Shown here one piece after another: positions 18,606 through 26,470 of a stretch of 64,000 nt of DNA. The DNA is from Eubacteriales bacterium (GTDB lineage Bacteria > Bacillota > Clostridia > Christensenellales > CAG-138), in assembly GCA_021373115.1 (NCBI GenBank), contig JAJFTI010000039.1, positions 38,411-102,410 on the forward strand. The letters are read 5' to 3'. The notes under the pieces were generated by a model. The model saw only the letters and a list, made by a program, of their open reading frames with translations, was not told the DNA's origin and searched no databases. Numbering within the stretch: the stretch's first letter is position 1; every line of letters starts with the position of its first letter. A program made the position numbers and the translations under genes.

Positions 18606-19597
18606 GGCTGCTCCTCCCAATCGTAATTCGGACGAATCACATATGTTACGACTTGTCCAGAATGTTCTCTGCTGTACTGTCCGTCTTCTTGAACATTGAA
18701 TGCTGGATACTCGTCTGTAACTTTCTTTGAATAAGCACTTGCCTCTACGACTTGTGGCCAATAAACCCCAGTCTTTGAATCATACAGCATTCTACCTGTA
18801 GCAATGGCTACATGTGCATCTTGCTTCAGGTTGCCTGGATTTGCATAAAATACCAAATCACCGGCCTGCAACTCCGAAATTGCATTATCTTTTTCATAGT
18901 TATATACTTCTCTTCCATACTGCAAATTCTCACGAAAATCTGTTGACATACCAAGGTGACAACTCGTTTTTATACCATCACCAAACGGCAGTTTTGACCC
19001 AATATCATTACACATTGCAATAACAAGGCCGGAACAATCATACCCTTTTGCTCCAAACCTTCCAGAATTACTATATGGCGCACCAATAACACCAACAGCA
19101 AAATCAACCCCGTCATTTGCGAGTGTTTGTCTTTTCGTTAATCCCGGCGTCGGCTTGGGCGTTGGCGTAGGTGGAGGCGTCATTCTTGGTGTTATGGTTG
19201 GCGGTATATCTACTATTTCAACGATTTGCTGGTCACTCTTTTCTGAGGTGGATCCACCAAATATTGATGAAATCAGTCTATCGAACCAATTCTCTTTCTT
19301 TCCGCCAACTTTACCGGTATCCTTGGGTTGTGTATCCTCAAGCGGTTTATAAGCGACAGGCGCTTTCGTTGGGTTGGCGGGTTTGCTCGTGTTGTTTGTT
19401 CGCGTCGCCGCTTTCTCGTCATACCTGGTTTCATACGCCTCTTGCCACGTATCTAATTTTCGTTGTTGCGAAGTCGTTTGTAAAGGGGTCGAATTTGAGG
19501 ATTTTGTGCCGGGGGTTCCAGTTTTTATGGAAGCTGGTTGAGCGATCTGCGCAAAGAGAGGTGCTAAACTTCTTTCGACATAAGAACGGGTCGCCAC
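18602..19597 (-). CDS. NlpC/P60-like cysteine peptidase domain protein, possibly 5'-truncated
   Basis: 331 residues. The last 180 form an NlpC/P60-like fold: KGYDCSGLVIAMC holds the candidate catalytic Cys and DAHVAIATG the His. A long disordered Thr/Pro linker (TPPPTPTPKPTP) precedes it. Such enzymes cut peptidoglycan stem peptides outside the cell, yet no signal peptide or membrane helix is visible. The only start in frame is GTG 19597 (AGGA 4 bases upstream), and a stop lies 8 codons further up. Either the 5' end was lost or export uses another route. Base composition is lower in GC than the flanks. Confidence 0.6.
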   Translation of the reverse strand: MATRSYVERSLAPLFAQIAQPASIKTGTPGTKSSNSTPLQTTSQQRKLDTWQEAYETRYDEKAATRTNNTSKPANPTKAPVAYKPLEDTQPKDTGKVGGKKENWFDRLISSIFGGSTSEKSDQQIVEIVDIPPTITPRMTPPPTPTPKPTPGLTKRQTLANDGVDFAVGVIGAPYSNSGRFGAKGYDCSGLVIAMCNDIGSKLPFGDGIKTSCHLGMSTDFRENLQYGREVYNYEKDNAISELQAGDLVFYANPGNLKQDAHVAIATGRMLYDSKTGVYWPQVVEASAYSKKVTDEYPAFNVQEDGQYSREHSGQVVTYVIRPNYDWEEQP

Positions 19598-19666
19598 TTC
19601 GTCCTGCGCCTGGTTGTGCGGTTAGTCTCCGTTTCAGACCATTGCAAAATAGGGTTTTAACAGATT

Positions 19667-19688
19667 GCGCCCGGCTTATGCCGGGCGC
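19667..19688 (-). terminator. Hairpin after the CPA2 antiporter gene
   Basis: Perfect 9-bp stem GCGCCCGGC / GCCGGGCGC with a 4-base loop; the U-tract on the minus strand is poor, so termination may be inefficient. Confidence 0.45.
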
Positions 19689-19703
19689 TCGGTTCGTTTT
19701 TGT

Positions 19704-20930
19704 TCAGTTTGCCGCCTGCGGTGCCTGTGGCGGCTGTGCATCCTTGTTCTTCTGATGTTTTGGTTCCACAACGATCTCGCCGGCCTTGAGGAGCGAGTAT
19801 TTCGTAATCACCGGCCCGATCAATTCGTAAATCAGCGTTGCGCAGAGAATAACCGCCTGAATCGACGCGCCGTATTCCGGCAGCTCCTTCACGACCAACT
19901 GCGCAATACCAATGGCGACGCCCGCCTGCGGAATGAGCGACAAGCCGAGGTATTTCCGTATCTTGTGCGACGTTTTTGAAATCGTGCACCCGATATATGC
20001 GCCAAAGTATTTTCCGACGACGCGGGTAACGATATAGACAACGCCAAGCAGCCCAAGCGACGGCAGAACGGCAACGTTGAGGTCCGCGCCGGAGATAACG
20101 AAAAACAGCATGAACAGCGGCGCCGTCCAGGACTCCGCCTGCTCCAGCGTCTGGATGGCGTCGTCGCGCAGATTGACGTACACCGCGCCGATCGACATGC
20201 ACAGGAGCAGATGCGAAAGCCCGAACTGCTGCGCAACGCCGACGCCAAGCATCACCGCGGCAATGCAGATCATCAGGCGGTTTGCGCGGCTATGGAAAAA
20301 GCGATTCGATATGGCGACGATTACGCCGATGACCCCGCCAACGGCAAGGGACAGGAGGATCTCCAGCAGCGGCGAAACCAGCGTGGACATGAAGTTGAAC
20401 GCTTCGCCGTTTTGAATCATTTTCGCTATGGAAACCGATATCGCGTATGCCATAAGGCCGATTGCGTCGTCCATGGCGACAACCGGAAGCAGCGTACTGG
20501 TCAATTCGCCCTGCGCGCGGTACTGGCGGACAACGAGCAGCGTAGCCGCGGGTGCGGTCGCGGCCGCGATCGCGCCAAGGCAAAGCGCCATCGGCACGGG
20601 GAATCCCAGCAGGCTGACAACCAGATCGACCAGGATCACCGCGCCAACCGCTTCGCAGGCCGTGATCACCAGGATTTTTCCGCCGATCGCTTTGATATGC
20701 GAAAGTTTAAACTCGCTGCCAATCGAAAAGGCGATAAAGCCCAGCGCGGCAACGGTGATGATATCCAGCGTTGCGAGCGTATCCGCGCTGACAAGCCGGA
20801 AGCAGTAAGGGCCGATCAGGAGCCCGGCAACAAGGTATCCCGTTACGTTAGGCAGTTTGACCAGTTTTACTACGCGCGTAAGAAGAAGGCCCGCAATCAT
20901 TGCGATTGCAATCGAGAGTAAGGTGTGCAT
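19704..20930 (-). CDS. CPA2-family cation:proton antiporter (KefB/NapA type)
   Basis: 408 residues with about twelve hydrophobic segments of the Na+/H+ exchanger fold: GYLVAGLLIGPY near the N-terminus, the MDDAIGLMAYA segment with the paired aspartates expected in the ion site, and a Pro-rich hydrophilic C-tail without a TrkA domain. It exchanges Na+ or K+ for protons at the plasma membrane. The gene starts one base after the stop of a PII-like gene, so the missing regulatory domain may be replaced by that partner. Confidence 0.85.
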   Translation of the reverse strand: MHTLLSIAIAMIAGLLLTRVVKLVKLPNVTGYLVAGLLIGPYCFRLVSADTLATLDIITVAALGFIAFSIGSEFKLSHIKAIGGKILVITACEAVGAVILVDLVVSLLGFPVPMALCLGAIAAATAPAATLLVVRQYRAQGELTSTLLPVVAMDDAIGLMAYAISVSIAKMIQNGEAFNFMSTLVSPLLEILLSLAVGGVIGVIVAISNRFFHSRANRLMICIAAVMLGVGVAQQFGLSHLLLCMSIGAVYVNLRDDAIQTLEQAESWTAPLFMLFFVISGADLNVAVLPSLGLLGVVYIVTRVVGKYFGAYIGCTISKTSHKIRKYLGLSLIPQAGVAIGIAQLVVKELPEYGASIQAVILCATLIYELIGPVITKYSLLKAGEIVVEPKHQKNKDAQPPQAPQAAN

Positions 20931-20931
20931 G

Positions 20932-21279
20932 TTACTTGTGTGATACTCCTTCCCAATTCATAACCGGAAGGGTGAACAGAATGCCCGTGTTCGGCTGCTT
21001 GAGATCGCCCGCAACGGAATGGACAATGTCCTTCACGGCGGGGATATCCTCGTCCTTCAGAACAACCATGATCATCTTGTTGCTCTGGCGGCAGGGATTG
21101 ATAAACTGGCGAAGCGAACCGAAAATCGGCGGAGCGTCCTCGCTGTTGCAATCGGTCAGGGTGGTCAGCATCCCCTGGCAGTCTACGACCGTCGCGCCCT
21201 GAATCCCGGCCTCGATCAACCGTTTAAAAATCGGCGTAACGTTTTCTTCGTGGTTCGTAATATGGACAAACAACTGCAT
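20932..21279 (-). CDS. PII-like small regulatory protein
   Basis: 115 residues, resembling the ferredoxin-like PII/CutA superfamily: MQLFVHITNHEENVTPIFKRLIEAGIQGATVVDCQG corresponds to the first beta-alpha-beta unit and KMIMVVLKDEDIPAVKDIV to the second. No classical T-loop tyrosine site is seen, so it is not GlnB. ATG 21279 has AAGGAG upstream. First gene of a two-gene operon with a CPA2 antiporter; by analogy to PII proteins that sit on AmtB or on other transporters, it may bind a nucleotide and gate the antiporter. This role is inference. Confidence 0.65.
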   Translation of the reverse strand: MQLFVHITNHEENVTPIFKRLIEAGIQGATVVDCQGMLTTLTDCNSEDAPPIFGSLRQFINPCRQSNKMIMVVLKDEDIPAVKDIVHSVAGDLKQPNTGILFTLPVMNWEGVSHK

Positions 21280-21394
21280 ATTCCCATCTCCTTTTTCAGC
21301 CAACTGTATCAAAAACCATCCTATCGTATCGAAAAACGATGATTCCGGCCTTATTCAGTGGCACGTTTGCAGCTACTTCTACGAAGCATATGCA

Positions 21395-21423
21395 AAAATA
21401 CCCCCATTCGACGCATATGTCAA
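21395..21423 (-). promoter_or_regulatory. Predicted promoter of the PII-like/antiporter operon
   Basis: Minus strand consensus -35 TTGACA (21423-21418), 17-base spacer, -10 TATTTT (21400-21395). A GAGCCGTG/CACGGCTC hairpin (21424-21456) lies directly upstream of the -35 and may end the MFS transcript. Confidence 0.65.
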
Positions 21424-21495
21424 GAGCCGTGGACGAGGTTTTCGCGCACGGCTCCTGAAAAAAATACCCTTCTTGTTTTGTTTGCGCCTGGGTTG

Positions 21496-22674
21496 TCAAG
21501 CGTTTTTCAGCTCAAACCCCGTCTTGTGGTCACAACCGACAATCGTTGCATACATTGCCAGCAGGCAGGCAATCAGGTAAAACGGCAGCAGACCGAACCC
21601 GAACTTCTGGCCGGCCCAGCCGACGAGCGGCGGCATGAGCGTACTGCCAACATAAGCCGCCGCCATCTGCAGGCCGATGATCGCCTGCGAATACGCCGCG
21701 CCGAACCGCTTTGGCGTAATATGGATCAGGTTTGGAAAGACCGGCGCGCAGCCAAGTCCGTACAGCATCAATCCCGCAAGCGAAAACGCGCCCGGCAGCG
21801 GCAAAGCAAACACCAGCGCGCCGATGACGGCGATGACAATTCCAGCCTGAACCAGCGTCTTTTCGCGCATCTTAATCGCAAGCAGCCCCGATATGAACCG
21901 GCCGCCCATAATGCCAAAGAAGAACAGCGAACCCCAGCTCGCGGCAATGCTCGGCGTTACTCCGCGGACGTTCACGAAGTAGGTTGCAGCCCAAAGTCCG
22001 GTTGTCGTTTCGCCCGCGCAATAGAAGAAGAACGAGAGGACCGCAAGCAGCGCGCCGCGCTTTTGGATGGCGATACGGTTGTCGATTTGCATCGCTTCCT
22101 CGGCAACCTCCTTCGGCACCGCATGCGGAACCTTTTTCCAGAGCGGCAGGGTAACGAACAGGAACGCCGCGAGCGCGAACTGAATCAGCGAAACCGTATG
22201 GTATCCGCCGCGCCAGTTTCCGTTTTGCTGAAGATAGAAGGCCATAATCAGCGGGCTGACCGCGGCGCCGACACCCCAGAAGCAATGCAGAAAGCTCATG
22301 TGGCTCGCTTTATAATGCAGCGCAACGTAATTATTCAGCGCCGCGTCAATCGATCCGGCGCCAAGCCCCAGCGGAATGGCCAGCAGCAGCAGAAAAACGA
22401 AATTTTTCGCAAAGGAAAACCCAAGCAGTGAAACCGCGGTCATCAGTACACTGACCGCCGTTACCCCGCCCGTTCCAAAGCGGCGTATGGCGCGCACGGA
22501 GAGGAGGCTTGAAACCACCGTGCCCGCCGTAATGAAAACGGAGATCAGCCCCGCGTAAGAAACAGGCGCGCCAAGCTGCGCATAAGCAACCGGCCATGCC
22601 GCGCCAAGCAGAGAGTCCGGCAAGCCGAGGCTGATGAACGCCAGATAGATCATCACAAGTAAAAAAGTAGCCAT
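21496..22674 (-). CDS. Major facilitator superfamily transporter
   Basis: 392 residues, twelve predicted helices in two halves; GLPDSLLGAAWP in helix 1 and FLHCFWGVGAAVSPL resemble the FucP/sugar-type and BsdT-like MFS branch. Divergent from a TetR regulator, a common arrangement for regulated uptake or export. There is no ribosome binding site before ATG 22674, and a well-formed promoter predicts transcription to begin at about the A of that ATG, so this mRNA may be leaderless. Substrate unknown. Confidence 0.85.
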   Translation of the reverse strand: MATFLLVMIYLAFISLGLPDSLLGAAWPVAYAQLGAPVSYAGLISVFITAGTVVSSLLSVRAIRRFGTGGVTAVSVLMTAVSLLGFSFAKNFVFLLLLAIPLGLGAGSIDAALNNYVALHYKASHMSFLHCFWGVGAAVSPLIMAFYLQQNGNWRGGYHTVSLIQFALAAFLFVTLPLWKKVPHAVPKEVAEEAMQIDNRIAIQKRGALLAVLSFFFYCAGETTTGLWAATYFVNVRGVTPSIAASWGSLFFFGIMGGRFISGLLAIKMREKTLVQAGIVIAVIGALVFALPLPGAFSLAGLMLYGLGCAPVFPNLIHITPKRFGAAYSQAIIGLQMAAAYVGSTLMPPLVGWAGQKFGFGLLPFYLIACLLAMYATIVGCDHKTGFELKNA

Positions 22675-22680
22675 GCGCGT

Positions 22681-22709
22681 ATTCTATCGGGTTTTGCGCT
22701 GCTTGAAAA
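22681..22709 (-). promoter_or_regulatory. Predicted promoter giving a leaderless MFS mRNA
   Basis: Minus strand -35 TTTTCA (22709-22704), 17-base spacer, -10 TAGAAT (22686-22681). The expected start, about 7 bases downstream, is base 22674, the A of the start codon. Confidence 0.5.
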
Positions 22710-22861
22710 GAGCGATTTGCATGGATCGGCGTGATTTTGCTCAAACCTGACGGTATTTTGTTGTGTTTATGGCTGATCCGGCAATCATTTGCGGAACAGT
22801 CGAATTCCTCCTTCCTTTTTTTCATTCGAATATAACCGGACTTTTTCTTTCGTATTCGACT

Positions 22862-22883
22862 TAAACGAACGTTCATTAGTTTA
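22862..22883. promoter_or_regulatory. Candidate TetR operator
   Basis: Palindromic core GAACGTTC (22867-22874) with flanking TAAAC (22862-22866) and GTTTA (22879-22883), directly upstream of the -35 of the tetR promoter and within the divergent intergenic region. Placement fits autoregulation by the adjacent TetR protein. Confidence 0.5.
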
Positions 22884-22887
22884 TCTG

Positions 22888-22916
22888 TTGTAATGACGAG
22901 GATATAATCGTATAAT
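22888..22916 (+). promoter_or_regulatory. Predicted promoter of the TetR gene
   Basis: -35 TTGTAA (22888-22893), 17-base spacer, perfect -10 TATAAT (22911-22916). Confidence 0.65.
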
Positions 22917-22954
22917 CACAAGCAAGAAATAGAACAAATCCGGAGCACAGCCAT

Positions 22955-23623
22955 ATGGAAGAGCATTTATTAAAAAAACGCAAACGGGGTGTTGCAACAA
23001 CGCGCGCAATCCTGGACGTCGCGGCGGATCTCTTTGCGCGGCACGGTTACGACGGCGTATCCGTCCGAGAAATCGCGCAGGGCGCGGGGATTCGCGAAAG
23101 CTCGGTCTACAATCATTTTTCGAGCAAGGCGGATATTTTAGAAACCCTCTACGACGAGTTTATCCGTCTGGTTCCCGAAACGCGCCCTTGCGACGCGGAG
23201 CTCGACCGGATGCTGGAGATCCTGCAGCCGGAGGAGATCCTGAAAAATATCCTTTTCTTCGTAGGGAAAAGCGTCAGCGGAACGCTCTCCAGCACCGCAT
23301 TGATTATCAGCAACGAAAAGTATAAATCTCCGCGCGCGGCGGATATGTATTACCGTTATGTCGTCCGCGAACCCGCCGGTTATTATGAGCGGTTGTTTCT
23401 CAAGATGATTGCACGCGGAATGATTGCGCCAATCGACGCAAGGATGTTCGCGGAGCAGTATAATTACGTTTCCATTACTCTGACGAAGGAATACATCATG
23501 GCGCAATACGGCCTTGCGGACGCGCATGACGTCGTCCGCTCCATGATTCGAACGATTACGTTCTTCTGCGGCCTTATGAAGCAGCAAGCAGGTGCGCAAC
23601 ATGAAACGGAAGAAACGACCTGA
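22955..23623 (+). CDS. TetR/AcrR-family transcriptional regulator
   Basis: 222 residues. The N-terminal helix-turn-helix is clear: TRAILDVAADLFARHGYDGVSVREIAQGAGIRESSVYNHFSSKADIL at about residues 15-60. The C-terminal ligand domain is not assignable. Its likely targets are its own promoter and the divergent MFS gene through the palindrome at 22862-22883. The next gene overlaps its 3' end by 23 bases and is probably co-transcribed. Confidence 0.9.
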   Translation: MEEHLLKKRKRGVATTRAILDVAADLFARHGYDGVSVREIAQGAGIRESSVYNHFSSKADILETLYDEFIRLVPETRPCDAELDRMLEILQPEEILKNILFFVGKSVSGTLSSTALIISNEKYKSPRAADMYYRYVVREPAGYYERLFLKMIARGMIAPIDARMFAEQYNYVSITLTKEYIMAQYGLADAHDVVRSMIRTITFFCGLMKQQAGAQHETEETT

Positions 23624-24122
23624 AACCATTGCCGAGCGATTCCCGCCTTCCGCCCCCTGCTCCTGCGGCGTTTGCCGCTCGTTTTGCAGGCGGCCCGGCT
23701 GGTGGACGGTGCAGGAAGCCGCCCGTGCGTTGGCGGCGGGCTACGGCGGAAAAATGATGCTGGAGCTCTCGCCCGACCACGCGTTCGGCGTGCTCTCTCC
23801 CGCGTTCTCCGGCTGCGAAGGTACGTTCGCGTTTCAGGAATTTGCGCAAAACGGATGCTGCTTCCTGAAAAATGGCCTTTGCGGGCTGCACGATACGGGG
23901 TTTGAACCGCTCGAATGCCGGTTTTGCCATCATGAGCGGATGGGGCAAGGTAACAAATGCCATGCCGCGCTGGAGCGGGACTGGAAAACGCCTGCGGGTC
24001 AGGCGCTCGTAAAGCAATGGCTCGCCCGCAGGCTCCGCCTTGCCGAGCTGGAGCCAGCTCCGCCCTCCGGCCGAAACGATCCGATGAGCGCATGTCACAA
24101 AAATGTTTCCGGACGCGCGTAG
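23601..24122 (+). CDS. Cysteine-rich protein, YkgJ/CxxCxxCC-like
   Basis: 173 residues with a cysteine pattern expected for metal or Fe-S binding: CSCGVCRSFC near the N-terminus, then CCFLKNGLCGLHD, LECRFCHHE and a later Cys. This spacing resembles the YkgJ (zinc/iron-chelating) family but the match is loose. ATG 23601 (AGGTG upstream) is preferred over GTG 23592. It overlaps the end of the TetR gene, suggesting co-expression. The function is not known. Confidence 0.6.
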   Translation: MKRKKRPETIAERFPPSAPCSCGVCRSFCRRPGWWTVQEAARALAAGYGGKMMLELSPDHAFGVLSPAFSGCEGTFAFQEFAQNGCCFLKNGLCGLHDTGFEPLECRFCHHERMGQGNKCHAALERDWKTPAGQALVKQWLARRLRLAELEPAPPSGRNDPMSACHKNVSGRA

Positions 24123-24142
24123 TTTTTCCCCGGCCGGTAGGA

Positions 24143-24148
24143 TATACT
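24143..24148 (+). promoter_or_regulatory. -10 element giving a leaderless VTT mRNA
   Basis: TATACT ends 7 bases before ATG 24155, which would place the transcription start at the A of the start codon. The -35 region (TAGTTT, 24120-24125) is poor. Confidence 0.4.
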
Positions 24149-24154
24149 CACCCT

Positions 24155-24955
24155 ATGCAAAAAAATGAAGTTTCATCGAATCCTTCCTCCGCATCCCGCG
24201 GACAAAAAATCGCAGCCATCGCTTCCGTGGCGGTGTTTTTTCTTGTGCTCGCGCTGCTGGCCGTCTTTGTCGGCGTTCCGCTCGTAAAGACGCTGGGCGA
24301 CCCGGCCTCGTTTCGCGTCTGGGTGGACGCGCGCGGCGCCTGGGGCCGCGTCCTGTTCGTCGGCCTCATGATCTTGCAGGTTGTTGTCGCCTTCATCCCC
24401 GGCGAACCGTTCGAAATCGCCGCCGGGTATGCGTTCGGCGCGGTCTGGGGGACGCTTCTGGCCTGGGTCGGTTTGACGCTTGGCAGTATTCTGGTGTTTC
24501 TATTTGTGCGTAAGATCGGCGTTAAGGCGGTTGAAGTGTTCTTTCCGCGCGAAAAAATAGATTCCATGAAATATCTCAACAACGAACGGGCGTTGAACGC
24601 CACCGCGTTTCTCCTGTTTCTGATTCCCGGTACGCCGAAGGATTTCCTGACCTATCTGGCGGGGCTGACAAAGATCCGCCTGCTGCCCTGGATTATCTTA
24701 ACGTCGATTGCGCGCATTCCGTCCATCATAACATCCACCATCGGCGGAAATGCAATCGGCACGAAGCAATACACCTTCGCCATCGTCGTCTTCGCCGCAA
24801 CGGCGGTTTTTTCCGGCGCAGGAATGCTGATCTACCGCGCGGTGCAGAAAAAGCGGGCGCTTCGGGAGGCGGGCAGGGCGCTGGCAAACCAGCCGCTCGC
24901 GGAGTTCTCCCATGTTCCCCCGGAACAGGAGCAAGCAAAGCCGGATTCGAAATAG
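24155..24955 (+). CDS. VTT-domain membrane protein (TVP38/TMEM64, DedA-like)
   Basis: 266 residues with an N-terminal helix, then the VTT/SNARE-associated core: FIPGEPFEIAAGYAFGAVWGTLLAW and LFLIPGTPKDFLTYLAG, with the paired re-entrant proline-glycine motifs of the DedA superfamily. Family members are proton-coupled and several act as phospholipid or undecaprenyl-phosphate scramblases/flippases. Only weak AGGA is found 12 bases before the ATG, and a -10 sits right upstream, so a leaderless message is likely. The C-terminal 40 residues are hydrophilic. Confidence 0.82.
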   Translation: MQKNEVSSNPSSASRGQKIAAIASVAVFFLVLALLAVFVGVPLVKTLGDPASFRVWVDARGAWGRVLFVGLMILQVVVAFIPGEPFEIAAGYAFGAVWGTLLAWVGLTLGSILVFLFVRKIGVKAVEVFFPREKIDSMKYLNNERALNATAFLLFLIPGTPKDFLTYLAGLTKIRLLPWIILTSIARIPSIITSTIGGNAIGTKQYTFAIVVFAATAVFSGAGMLIYRAVQKKRALREAGRALANQPLAEFSHVPPEQEQAKPDSK

Positions 24956-25381
24956 GCCGTTTTCGCCGCCGCGCCGCGATCGCCCGTCGGTTACCCGCAT
25001 TCTGAAGTGCCCTCAAGAAGCGCATGCAAAGCGCACTGCGTTTTCGAACAATCCGTGTCGTTAGCACGTGTATAGTTATTCCGATCGGTTTTGTGTATAT
25101 TCACGACGCTATCCACATCTTCCACATAGTTATCCACCATTTTCTGTGCTATTTTCAGCGACTTTTTCCGGTTATCCACACTATACACGCTGAATAGCCT
25201 TTCCACGAAGAGAAAAAAAGCACCGCGGTTACTCAGTGCCTTTCCATTGATATGCAAATATGGCAGGATTATGACGCCGTTTTTTTTGCAGGTTCGAATA
25301 GCAAAACAGTTGTGTTACTCATAAAAAACAGAGAAAATTCGAACTGGAATGGTGCGCGGGGGATTGCGGGGCGCCGCTCGC
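24956..25381. other. Gene-free region with DnaA-box cluster
   Basis: About 425 bases between the convergent VTT and tsaD genes. No protein-like frame. It contains the DnaA boxes at 25,109-25,180 and an inverted pair of TTCGAA sequences around 25,293-25,345; otherwise I see nothing recognisable. Confidence 0.6.
25109..25180 (+). promoter_or_regulatory. DnaA-box cluster remote from oriC (25.1 kb)
   Basis: Boxes in one orientation: CTATCCACA (25109-25117, 8/9), TCTTCCACA (25118-25126, 7/9), TTATCCACC (25130-25138, 8/9), TTATCCACA (25172-25180, perfect). Known remote clusters titrate DnaA or control nearby genes. Confidence 0.65.
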
Positions 25382-26470
25382 TTAGCCCGCCGTTTCGGTG
25401 TCAATCGAAAGGTATGGAATCGCGTTGAGCGATAGCGGGTCGAGCCGCCCGCCAAGCAGCCTGCCGTAGGCCGCGCTGCCTACCATGGCCGCATTGTCCG
25501 TGCAATAGGCAAAGTCGGGACAGGTCAGCGCGATACCGGCTTTGTCCGCGCGCGATTTCAGCGCGGCACGCAGCGCCCGGTTTGCGGAAACGCCGCCCGC
25601 GAGCGCGAGCTTTTTACCCGCTTCGCCCGGCTGGGCGAGCGTTGCGCGAACGGCCTTTTCCGCGAGAATCTCCACCACCGTTCTTTGAAACGACGCGGCC
25701 AGATCGGCCCGGTCAACCGGTTCGCCCGCCTGTTCGGCATTGTACAGGCGTTTGACCACGGCGGTCTTAATGCCGGAAAAGCTGAAATCGAACCCGTCCG
25801 CTTCGTTGAAGGCCGAGTGGAACCGGTAGCGGTCCGGGTCGCCCGTTTCCGCGAGTGTTTCGAGGTTCGGCCCTCCGGGATACGGCAGACCGAGCACGCG
25901 CGCAACCTTATCGAACGCCTCGCCCGCCGCGTCGTCCCGCGTCCGCCCGATCAGGCGGTAACGGTCGTAATCCTCCACCAGAATGATGTGGCTGTGTCCG
26001 CCGGATACAACAAGGCAGGTAAACGGCGGTTTGAAATCCGGATCGCTCAAATAATTGGCGGCAATATGGGAAGCGATGTGGTGCACGCCCAAAAACGGTA
26101 GCCCCGCCGCATATGCAAGCCCCTTTGCGTAACTTAATCCAACCAGCAGCGCGCCAACCAGACCCGGGCCGTTGGTCACGGCAACCGCATCCAGCTCGGA
26201 GAGCGCCAGCCCCGCTTCGGACAGCGCCGAAGCAACGACCGGGCCGATCTTCTGCACATGACTGCGCGAAGCGATCTCCGGCACAACTCCGCCATAGGGC
26301 ACATGCAGCGGAATCTGCGTAAAAACGACGTTGGCCAGCACGCGCCGCCCGTTTTCCACAATGGCTGCGGCGGTTTCGTCACAGGAGGTTTCGATTGCAA
26401 GAATTCGCGCGCGGTGCGTTTGCTCAAATTCCCGCAGGCGCGCGAAAACGCGGCCTTCGTACTCAGTCAT
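25382..26470 (-). CDS. tsaD: tRNA N6-adenosine threonylcarbamoyltransferase TsaD
   Basis: 362 residues, ASKHA fold. ILAIETSCDETAAAIV at the N-terminus, the metal-binding histidines in VHHIASHIAANYL, FSFSGIKTAVV, and the GGVSANRALR and DNAAMVG signatures near the C-terminus. With TsaB, TsaE and TsaC it makes t6A37 in ANN-decoding tRNAs and is essential in most bacteria. ATG 26470 overlaps the previous gene's stop by 8 bases. The other TsaB/E genes are not in the window. Confidence 0.96.
   Translation of the reverse strand: MTEYEGRVFARLREFEQTHRARILAIETSCDETAAAIVENGRRVLANVVFTQIPLHVPYGGVVPEIASRSHVQKIGPVVASALSEAGLALSELDAVAVTNGPGLVGALLVGLSYAKGLAYAAGLPFLGVHHIASHIAANYLSDPDFKPPFTCLVVSGGHSHIILVEDYDRYRLIGRTRDDAAGEAFDKVARVLGLPYPGGPNLETLAETGDPDRYRFHSAFNEADGFDFSFSGIKTAVVKRLYNAEQAGEPVDRADLAASFQRTVVEILAEKAVRATLAQPGEAGKKLALAGGVSANRALRAALKSRADKAGIALTCPDFAYCTDNAAMVGSAAYGRLLGGRLDPLSLNAIPYLSIDTETAG

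Noticed and set aside
15819..19688. GC-rich hairpins (CGCCCGGC...GCCGGGCG) at 15.8 and 19.67 kb as mobile-element ends
   Set aside because: Both are ordinary terminators after genes; no transposase or target duplication was found.
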